This document shows positions 55,211-64,000 of a stretch of 64,000 nt of DNA, piece by piece. A model generated the notes under the pieces. That model had not been told where the DNA came from and ran no database searches. It saw only the letters and a program-made list of their open reading frames with translations. Each line of letters begins with the position of its first letter. Position 1 is the stretch's first letter. Source of the DNA: Lumbricus rubellus (lineage: Eukaryota > Annelida > Clitellata > Crassiclitellata > Lumbricidae); the NCBI GenBank assembly GCA_945859605.1, contig OX243816.1, forward strand, positions 40,599,325 to 40,663,324. The letters are read 5' to 3'. The position numbers and the translations under genes are program-made.

Positions 55211-57208
55211 GCTCCGACACCGCACTACCACTTCATTAGTAGGCCTATAAGCAACAATATCCTAAAATAGTCACTGTGGATTGGAGTAGCCATGTAGTCC
55301 TGTTGTTAATGAATTGCAAATGATAGTTTCCAAAAGTGTCCCGGTTTTTGATGGCCTGAAAATGATCTCAATACCGGTATCACGCATTTAAAAATTCAAT
55401 ACAATCACAACTAACCTGTATTGAAGGCGACACAGTGGCCGAAATTCGTAGGGATTGGATCGAACCAGGATATATTACATTCCTTTCCAGCCCAAATGCA
55501 CTGAAATATTCAAATATTTTTCCAAAGAACATCTCTCTGCATTGAGCGCAAACTATGTACATGTAGCCTAGGTCAACAGTGTGTGGCATTTATTACGTGC
55601 AGACTGCAGACATTCTATAGCCTAATAATGCTAAGCAAATGGTAGGCCTATGTGCGGCGATTGTGCGCAATTATTAGTCTGTCTTGTCGGTTTTTTTATT
55701 GACATAGGCCTACAACTCATTAGGCAGGTGTCTGATCAATACTATAGAATTGTTATCCTTGTTAAATGTAGGCCTATAATTATACACTTATATATACTAC
55801 GACTGCGTTTGTCAAGATACAGGTCAGCCTGAGCCTGCAGTAGCTTCCGGAATGCATTAGCGCCATTGGTATTATCTGAATCATAGACATAAGATATTAA
55901 AGATAATATTTTAGTACCCAGCTTTTAGACTTTTCTAGTTCAAGTCAGTATTTCATTCATCAATATTATTCTTTTGAGTTAGTTATTAGCAACGTAATCA
56001 TGCTGCAAAAAGGTTGCATCGACCCAGAAAATCGAAGGACGATTCAAGTTCTTCAGAAACAGAGCAGAGTTAAGTTAATTAAACGGGAAACACGTTGGTT
56101 ATGGTTTGAATTAATTCGAGATTGACAAAGGATTCCTATCTCAGGACCCAGCAAACCAAAAACACAGTTAAGAACGAATTCGATTGACAAAAAAACTAAC
56201 ATCCCAACTTCTTGGCCAACGATTTTGTACGCACCCTGTAAACACTGCTGTTGATTGGTTGAGATAGACTCAGGCGAATTTCTTCCCATTCTTTGGACGT
56301 CTTGTTGAACTGAATAAACTGAGTTAGATTCGGCTCAGGCCATTCGTCCACCGGAAAAGGTGGAAACATTTCCAGCAACAGTTCGTCCAGACCTAAAAGA
56401 TTATCATCAGTCATTAGACTCCAGACTCTTCGAACAAAGTGTTCAGTGTTACTCACTTACTAACTTACTTAGGCTACTTACCAGCGTGCTTATTTTTTTT
56501 CTTACTCCGTGTAGGCTACTTTTTATGCTGCTCTGCATATCGGGCAACGCATCTCCGCTCTTCTCTGTACATCGCCAGCTCCTCGACCTCTTCTACACAG
56601 ATACGTTGAAGAAGCATTCTATCCGGGAAAAGCCTTATTTAATCTGTTGCAAAAGTCTTGACTCTTGAAAAGTAGTTAGTCTAAGCTTACTCAAATTTGC
56701 ACATTCGACTTGCAAAAATTAAAGTTAAGGTATTTCAAGCATTAATTTTTCACAAAGTGACAATGATTCACATTATTTTGTCGAATTCTTTGCTTCGATT
56801 CAGCTAAAGTTCAAGTAGAATTTGGAATCTAAGACGAAAAATGTGGGCCTACAATTCTTGAAAGAAACCACAGCATTGGCGATCAAAGTGAACGGAAATC
56901 GTAGACTACAGAGGAGATCGAAAAACAACGTCTAATAACATTCAATAACATACAGAGCAGGCAGAAGGCATAGCCACTACTATTAAATTCTATTTTTAAA
57001 ATTAAGCTGTGGACAGCAATTTGGCTTTTGAACCCGCTGTCGCTTTCGACAAAAGTCATTTCACTCACCATATTGTTTCGCAACAGATCTCATTACTGTA
57101 TTTTCATTGCAGATTGTAATCTGTGGAAACTTGAGTTCCTGCGCTGGAACGATATCGGTCACTGTTTGAGCTGGATAACTCCAATAGAAACGTATACGAT
57201 CCTGTATC

Positions 57209-57872
57209 CCATACCAGGCACGCTGATTCTTACCATTTGCCCGATGCCCACACAAACACTCGACGCTTCTCTGTTAAATACAGTGGAGTTCAAACATGGA
57301 ATGTGATTCCTATTTCCATTAGACTGCTGCCTAGTCTTTGTCTTTTTAAGTTACGTTTACGTTCCCTGATACTCGACATTAACTGTTGAATTATCCCGGC
57401 ACGTTGTGACTAATTTATCCTATCTCCCGCATTAAGTAAATTTGGTGGCGACCTAAATTAGATTATAAATCCCTATTACATGTACTTGTGTATTTCTCGA
57501 CCATCCAATGACCTCCGTGCCTATACCTCATACAACAGGTTCTTTGATCATCGATTGTGTGTGTAACTGTGCTGCTTTAGTTAAGGTGTTTGCTGTTTTT
57601 TTCCATAGTTATTTTGTTTCATAATCTATGTCAGAACCACTCTATGGCAACTCAATGGCCATCATCATCTTGATGCTACCGCCCAGGGGACTCGCCTAGC
57701 GGGGTTGCAAGACCCTTTTGGGTCCCCTGTGCAATCAAAATCTAACTTTTGGCATCATTAGTTAAGTATTGCTTTTTATATTTGTTAACTCTGTTCTCTT
57801 TGATGCTTGATTCGATTTGTTCTTGTTTTCTTGATTATTTGGTTGCCAAATAAAATGATTTGATTTGATTTG
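57209..57872 (+). mobile_element. 5'-truncated LINE (664 bp) inserted in exon 1 of gene F
   Basis: A 5-bp duplication GTATC flanks it (57204-57208, 57873-57877). Joining the flanks gives the uninterrupted exon seen in C. The start encodes a non-LTR reverse transcriptase C-terminus (TRRFSVKYSGVQTWNVIPIS, then IRLLPSLCLFKLRLRSLIL and a stop). The 3' UTR ends AATAAAATGATTTGATTTGA, a short GATTT-unit tail. It is opposite to the channel gene in orientation. Confidence 0.9.
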
Positions 57873-58101
57873 GTATCTGATATGTCGCTAATCCAAAGCT
57901 AAACAACAGCAGCGTCGCCCATATTGCCTTATTTAGACAATGGGTTGAGCTGTCTGCTAAGTTCCGGACTCCTATGATAGACACTTCACCGGCAAAATCT
58001 CTTATTTTCGCTTGAATAAGCCTATTACTGTCAACCAATCCCTTTCCACATTTACCATTTTCCAACTCTGCGTTGTGTACGTGTATACGTCTCTTGGTCA
58101 T

Positions 58102-59258
58102 CCTGAAGAAAACTTTAACTTCGCCTGACTTAAAAACGACTTAAAGGATCACTATTCACCGGCCTACTAGGCCGACTAGGCTACTCACCGACCAAAGTGA
58201 TGAAAATGAAGGACAATTCTACTCAAAATATCTTCTCATAGTGAATGAACTGAATCTAGAAGCTATTAGCCCACCGACGCAGAATCATTAAAAGGTGATG
58301 TTTCTAAACCTGTTGTGCCCAGAAAATTGATTTTTCTGTAAGCTTAATACTACTATTACTGATGGCAGTATTATTCGTTGGTATATTCATGTTTTTGTTC
58401 GCGCATGAATCGTAATTAAGACACATTGACAAGAAGATCTATGTGCATAGACGTCACTGTACAATGTACATAGGACTGCCACTATTAAAATTATAGATTG
58501 CAACAATGTAACATACATGTAGGCGTACTCTCGGTAGGCTAATGCATATGCCATTCGAATCCTAATTGCTTCGTGAGTCAATGATAAATTAATAGAACCT
58601 GTGCCACACATTTGTCTAAGACAATTTCCTTTGATGGTATTTACATTGCAGTCTTGGGGTCGTTCAATTTCTGTATTTTGCTAGATTAAAACAAGCATGC
58701 TTATCGTGCATTTAAAGCTAAAAACAAGCATGTTTATCGTGCATGTAAAGCTAGTTGGCCTAATAAATTGAAACACAGAAACACTTTCTTTGCCGTGCAT
58801 TATAAAGAAAAATTATGAACAAAAAATACGGATATGATTGCAAAATATTTGCTCTTAATTTCAATGTTGCTTTCCATTACTATTATACTTTCCGTTACTA
58901 TTATTTCTGTGAGCCCAGAAAACTAAGTGTCGGCACAATCATATATAGGGCCAACGCCCTATAGGCCTACGCTAACAATTTGTGCTATAGCCTACCCTGA
59001 AGACGCTGCTGGCTAACGTAACTTCTATGTTAGTTATATAGCCAGGAAACATCCAAAGTTTGTGGAATATAATAACAAATAAAACATCCTACAATATATT
59101 CCAGCATTATAAGCGAATGTGCATCGGGCATCCAAACACCTCTGTATCTTGTAAACTGTGTGTACATTTTAGAAATTTTATTCACGCCATACATGTCATC
59201 TTTCAGCCAACGAACCTGAATTCTTTTCCTGCTACCGAATCTACATTATTTGTTAAGT
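58102..59258. other. Intergenic region between channel gene F and the APOL-like gene
   Basis: This is the 5' flank of F and 3' flank of the APOL-like gene. It has a ~34-bp tandem duplication (ACAAGCATGCTTATCGTGCA at about 58690 and 58723). No gene was recognised. Confidence 0.6.
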
Positions 59259-62200
59259 CTAATTTTCCGAGTTGATTTCCTTTAAGAACTGCCCAACGGT
59301 CTGCTTCTCTTCCTCCAAACGTGAAACAATTCTCCGCAGCTCGTCACCGCACGGCGACCGTCCGTCCTTGAAGAGGTTGCGAATGGCAAAGACGAGGTTG
59401 GCAGCGTCCAGTCCAATCCCGATGACGGCCACTGCGTGTGCCAGGACCATCATCGCCACCCTCGACGCCGCGATCGACCCGGCAAAGACGAGTCTTGTGA
59501 CCGACGCTGCCACCGCGTTACCACCGACGGTGACGGCGCGGGCGGCACTCACGAGCAGCCGCGCGCCAGCCTCGCTCAACGGGGATTCGTTCAGCTCCAC
59601 CTGGATGTCCGCCGAGTCGGTGGTCAGCGAGATGGAACGTTCCAGTTCATCGTGCGGGATGTATCTCAGCAGCAGCATCGAGTTCCGCTTCAGCGACCGC
59701 ATCAACCGCGAGATGACTTCGAACTGGTCCGCGTCCTCCTCGAGGCGAGTCATCGCCGTCTCCATCTGCTTCCTTACCATCACCATCTCGGTGATGGTGG
59801 CCGTGATACCAGTGGCCGCACCAGCACCGGCCACGATGCCCCCTGCAATGGCCGTCGGGAGGAGACTCGCTCCGGCGGTGAAGGGAGCGAGGACGAGGCC
59901 GACGACACCGATAATCCCACCGACGAACCCAACGGACGACCCGACGGTCTGGGCGACGGCCACACCCCTCGCGATGCTCACGAGTCTCCCCTCGATCTCC
60001 CTGAGACGGGCGATCGCCTCGTCGCGGTTGTCCAACCAGTCTGGAATCGATTGTCGTAGACTCTCCGCGTCGTTGTTCATATTGGAAACGATCTCCTGGA
60101 TGCTGATAACCGTCGGCGACACCAAGTGCTTCACCTCATCTCTCTGACAGGTCAGACTCTTCACGAAACGACGCACGTCTCTGGCCGTCGTATCAAATTC
60201 CCCTTCCGTGATGACATCGAGAAATGTCGTCAAGTGAAGACACGGTTCATCGTTCGTGTTGAACGCCCTTGCGATGCAACCCAGTCCTTGACGAACCACC
60301 GCTGAACATCTTTGGAAGCCGTCATTTCTGGCGATTTTCAGTTCGTTTAGGTCTGACCGAAAAGCGGTTATGGAATGAAATATTTGTTTCGGGGTCATAG
60401 CGAGCGTGTCAGTGAACCTGCGCGAAGATACCATCGTGAGAACTTCCTTCAGTTTCCGAAGCATGATGATGTAGCATTTGACGTCTCTTCGGAACAGAGT
60501 GGCAAACTTCGAATGCAGATGTTGCACGGTGGCTTCATCGCTACCAATCTCAGCCAGAATCAGTCTAGCAGCTCCTGGCTTTTCTCTAAAAACATTGTTT
60601 CAAATATGTCTCATTGCTCTATCAGCGTTGCAAACTAGATCTAAGAAACGGTAATTGTCAAAATACAATTATAGGCCTACAGCTAAATTTTAATACTTAT
60701 TTTCTCTCAATAAATGCATCGTGCATCAAAAGTAGATAGTGACGGTTTCTATATAAAGGCGCGAAAATCCAAAAGCGACAATCAATAGAACGCATGGTCA
60801 TTACGGCGAGTGAAAGTGTTTGAAAGTGCAGAAACAAAATGGCACAATCATGTTCGAATTTGGACGATTTTTATAGCTTAGGCTACATGACATTGTGGAA
60901 GGCTGGAAGCATATCTGAGTTTGCTATTTTAAATTCAGCGTCCTAACCAGTTCTTACTATAGCTTTCTAACATGATTGTAAACATCTTTGACCCAATGGG
61001 TAAGTGCCAACAACACAGACCATACAACCTTCTTACTTACATACATGTAACTGCAATCTGCAACTTTTGTGCTTCGTGTACCGGTGCATAGATCTATTAT
61101 GTTCAAGAAACAAAGCGTGTGCTGTTGACCAATTGCATGACTGATGCAATGAAAATTCAATGCTTTGAGATAATTGCAATTGCTAATCTACACTTATTTA
61201 TTTGAAAATCATTTAAGTTAGAAGAAGTTTCTATATGACGACTCCACAAGAACATACTAAGATATGCACAGATAATAATTTTAATCAAGAAACTAAGGTA
61301 GCTGCTTAGCCACAAATCATCTCAAAGCCTAGCCTACTTGTGGTACAAAAGTCTTTTGCGTTCCAGTGCTTCAACCAAAGAATAGAGAAATTCTATGGTC
61401 TTGTTTCGACAGTTGACCCAGTATCTGCAGAACACGAAAACTCGACCCCATGTCATCTGCAGTCGTAGAAGAAGTGATGTCTCTGTTGTGAAAATAAATA
61501 ATGCAAAATATAGTAAAGCTTAGCCTACCGCTTGAGTTGTCACCTTAACGCTATAGTTAACAGCAAGCCCGATATTTGGATTTTGAAGTCTTACAATCAA
61601 ATTCTGAACATTAATTTTACAATAGTAAAGGTGCAATAAAAAAATAAAGCGGTGAATACGGCCTTGAGGGAGCAAGTAGGCTAATAGTAGTCGCAATCGT
61701 AATCGTAATGTTTCAAATTTCTAAAGCGCTACTCGAAAGCCAAGCGCAGGGCACCATCTTATTCACGAGCGCTTGACGAACATGAGCACTTTCTATAGGC
61801 CTATCTGTTATAGTTACAGCATTAGCAGAAATCGCATAGAAAAAGTGCTAAATACTCGAGATAGTATAATTGTCGGAATCACTTGTATCTTCGTGTTCCT
61901 GCTGTGTCTGTTCCTTCGTCTGTTCCTTCGTCTGTTCCTTCGTCTGTTCCTTCGTCTGTTCCTTCGTCTGTTCCTTCGTCTGTTCCTTCGTCTGTTCCTT
62001 CGTCTGTTCCTTCGTCTGTTCCTTTGTCTGTTCCTTTGTCTGTTCCTTTGTCTGTTCTTTTATCTGTTCCTTTGTCTGTTCCTTTATCTGTTCCTTTATC
62101 TGTTCCTTTATCTGTTCCTTCGTCTGTTCCTTTATCTGTTCGCTGTGGATGACGCTCATGATGACTGTCTCATCCCTTTGTTGTCGCTCATCCAGGAACT

Positions 62201-62760
62201 CCATCCAAACATTCAGCATCTAGACGAACAATGCGGAACCAATGCGGAGATGAAATATCCATTCATTCAGTCAATCATAATTATACATGTAACTCATACA
62301 GCGCCTGAAATTTTGGCCTGTGAAGTTGAAAGATTCATATCTTTTATCCGTTCAACTTTCTCTCATGAAATTTTGGAAATTGGAATCATATTCTTGGTCC
62401 AATTCTCTAAATATTTGAAAACTTTTAGCTTGATATATTATGTCATCAGGTTTTGGATATATACGCAAAACACTTTGGCTTACTTTTTTGAACCACGGTG
62501 TACATGATTATAATCATGCCATTATACATAATTATGTACAATGAATGCAAACTATTCCGGATTATAATCATTTTCATTACCATATCGATGAGGTCATCGC
62601 CAACTGACTCGCTGTAATGTTCGTGCAGTGTTGCTATTGCATCCCAGTAGTCCTTCGGTTCTTTGCTGCTCAACAGAACTGGGCTAAACAAAACGTCTTT
62701 CAGGGCAGATAGTCTGCTCCTGCAAAGCTGCTCGCACTGATCCAGATTCTCAAGCATCAT
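59259..62760 (-). CDS. Apolipoprotein-L-like protein (2-exon model)
   Basis: The main exon, about 59259-60578, encodes some 440 residues. It has helical, charged N-terminal sequence, then a long Gly/Ala-rich hydrophobic hairpin (FVGGIIGVVGLVLAPFTAGA and GGIVAGAGAATGITATI, near residues 269-325 of the model), a helical linker, and a C-terminal segment with VIGIGLDAANLVFAIRNL. This order is that of apolipoprotein L proteins, which associate with membranes and can insert into them. An upstream exon, 62581-62760, starts MMLENLDQCEQ, gives 60 residues and has donor GTAATG in phase 0. Joining it to an AG at 60579 keeps the frame (499 residues). A stronger acceptor (TTTTTAG, 60587) would need another exon, so the 5' structure is tentative. 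The exon is unusually GC-rich for its surroundings. A specific function in this organism is unknown. Confidence 0.72.
61709..61782 (+). repeat. Short dispersed repeat (CCAAGCGCAGGGCACC type)
   Basis: TTCTAAAGCGCTACTCGAAA, then GCCAAGCGCAGGGCACCATC and TTATTCACGAGCGCT, shared with 12552-12596 and inverted at 16131-16198. It is in the putative APOL-like intron. Confidence 0.55.
61903..62142. repeat. 12-bp minisatellite (TGTTCCTTCGTC)n, about 20 copies
   Basis: Nearly perfect in the first half; later units vary TTCG to TTTG or TTTA. Because the period is a multiple of three, open frames run through on both strands (Ser-Val-Pro-Ser and Lys-Glu-Gln-Thr repeats). It lies in the putative intron of the APOL-like gene. 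Confidence 0.95.
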
Positions 62761-62950
62761 CCTTCACGATAGTTATAAAAATTATCTACGTTTCAATTCC
62801 GAATGCAAAACGAGAAATAAATGACAGTGTTGACTTGGTATGAAGCAATGTGACAGACAAGGACAGCATCGTATGAACTGTTAAGCACCTCCGTTGAATG
62901 AATTTGACCTATAATGCTAAAACTGCTGTGTTAAGTATAGCGGTTTAAAC

Positions 62951-63227
62951 CATAGGCGTACGAGGCGGGGGTCCAGAGGGGGCAAATCCCCCCCCTCAAT
63001 TCGGGAAAACCTGCTTTTTCCGGCAAGAAGACCCGGGAAAATAGTTTAAAAAACCAGTGTTTTTCTCGAGATTTCAAACCCGACGACTAAAAAAAGGTCG
63101 TCAACTTTTCTGTCTGCGAAAAATAGTAGTTTTCACGAGATTTCAACCCGATGACTGAAAAAACTCAACTTTTTCGGGCAGAAGCAAAATCTTGACCCCC
63201 ATTGCTGAAATATCCCGTACGCCTATG
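62951..63227. mobile_element. hAT-like MITE (277 bp), family 7
   Basis: The ends are CATAGGCGTACG and CGTACGCCTATG. The palindromic 8-bp duplication GTTTAAAC flanks it (62943-62950, 63228-63235). Inside, a ~80-bp unit with CGAGATTTCAAACCCGACGA is tandemly repeated. Confidence 0.87.
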
Positions 63228-63846
63228 GTTTAAACACTATGCTCAATGCAGTTTAAGACCGGGAAAGGTGGATCAATCTTGCATTGATGGACACAGGATG
63301 AAGGCGAAACATGAGCGGATGGAAAGAATGGACAGATGGATGCATGGATGGACGGACTGGTTTGAATGGACGGATGTGAATGAAAAATTATGGAAGAGTG
63401 GATTGGAATAGATTGACGATGGACATGTTGACCGGTAGATGAATAGATGCAGAGAAGGATTGGTTTGATTACCACTTGTGTTATCGAAATACCGATTAAC
63501 CGATTGGATTGAAAGTTGAAAGGAAGATGAGTGAACGGCAAAAAGATTTTCGTTCTGTAGAGGCTCAACGGCAATTACTGTGTTTGCGACGGAAAAATTT
63601 AATACTTAGGCCTAACACAAGTTGCCGCTTGAGATGAAACCGTTTTCCCTCTGCACTGTAGATCTCGTCCTATCAAGCGAAATTTCTCGCTGTGAACAAT
63701 GCTCCAAAACACAGAAAATAGTTTAAGCGCACACATACTTGACGTTTTTTTTATAATAATGCTATTTGATATCGATTTTCATCCGTGTATGTGGCTATAG
63801 GTCAACAGATGCCTGAGTTTGCTTAGGCACTAACATCTGCTTTATG

Positions 63847-63848
<2 letters not shown>

Positions 63849-63882
<34 letters not shown>

Positions 63883-64000
63883 ACGATATTGACGATATAT
63901 ATATATGCGTGTGTGTGCGTGTATGTGCGCGTGTGTGTGCGCGCGTGTGTGTGCGCGTGTGTATATGTGTGTATTTGTGTGTGCGCGCGTGTGTGTGTGC
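63849..64000. repeat. (TA)n followed by (GT/GC)n microsatellites
   Basis: TA units to 63880, a short TGACGATAT spacer, then alternating GTGTGC units to the window edge. Alternating purine-pyrimidine sequence of this kind can adopt Z-DNA. Confidence 0.93.

Larger units (their letters stand above)
50090..58101 (-). pseudogene. ASIC/ENaC-like channel gene F, exon 1 split by a LINE insertion
   Basis: Exons: 57069-58101 (interrupted), 56235-56392, 55416-55500, 54718-54830, 54200-54298, 53129-53258 and 50090-50568. Without the insertion and one copy of its duplication the coding length is 1428 nt (475 codons), with intact splice sites and all family motifs: FPQITICNEN, GTNYGAEITLYVDQHEYL, GFRVLIHDPHEIP, the ten thumb cysteines, LLSDIGGALGLLLGATLL. 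With the insertion the frame runs from MTKRRIHVHN through TM1 (…LATYQI) and stops at 57835, so only about 88 residues would be made. The lesion is clean and young because the other six exons are undamaged. It may be polymorphic in the population, or removed if the insert were spliced out, for which I see no good sites. Confidence 0.85.
62761..64000. other. Right-hand flank of the window
   Basis: This is the 5' flank of the APOL-like gene. It holds a hAT-like MITE (62951-63227) and microsatellites at the edge. At 63280-63440 there is GGATGGA-rich degenerate repeat sequence. No gene was seen. Confidence 0.6.

Noticed and set aside
59272..60147. 291- and 207-codon plus-strand frames opposite the APOL-like exon
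   Set aside because: Antisense shadows of a GC-rich coding exon; the minus frame has the recognisable family features.

Overview
The window looks like nuclear DNA of a marine invertebrate. Genes are split by GT-AG introns, transposable elements and microsatellites are dense, and TAGGCCTA-type palindromes occur throughout. The gene content (a tandem ASIC/ENaC-like channel family, an RING-less B-box/coiled-coil/propeller TRIM-like gene, an apolipoprotein-L-like gene) fits an invertebrate deuterostome, perhaps an echinoderm. The species is inference.

The backbone is a head-to-tail array of six DEG/ENaC (acid-sensing-channel-like) loci, all on the minus strand, called A to F from left to right. 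A (2088-2454) shows only its first exon; the rest lies beyond the left edge. B (5151-13055), C (20498-30009) and E (39983-47876) each reconstruct as seven exons in a continuous frame of 469, 475 and 475 residues. D (31043-38614) is a pseudogene with at least four separate lesions. F (50090-58101) would also give 475 residues, but its first exon is split by a 664-bp LINE tail with a target duplication. Exon sizes (about 367, 158, 85, 113, 99, 130, 467-479) and intron phases are the same in every copy. C, D and E are the youngest block: the C/D 5' regions and the D/E intron 2 regions are nearly identical, and shared or private transposon insertions order the duplications.

Two other genes sit on the minus strand. 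Between B and C lies a two-exon TRIM-like gene (14574-17200): two B-boxes, coiled coil, NHL-like propeller, no RING. To the right of F lies an apolipoprotein-L-like gene (59259-62760). No tRNA, rRNA or CRISPR array was seen.

Much of the rest is mobile DNA, and many insertions can be delimited to the base by terminal inverted repeats and target duplications. These include several hAT-like families with 8-bp duplications, a piggyBac-like MITE at TTAA, a TA-flanked mariner-like MITE, a MITE with a 27-bp perfect terminal repeat, L2/CR1-like and RTE-like LINE fragments, and three copies of a tRNA-derived SINE whose tail resembles the local L2-like LINE. The paralogous loci often preserve the empty site. 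Exon models come from reading splice signals and from comparison among paralogs inside the window; no transcript or database search was available.
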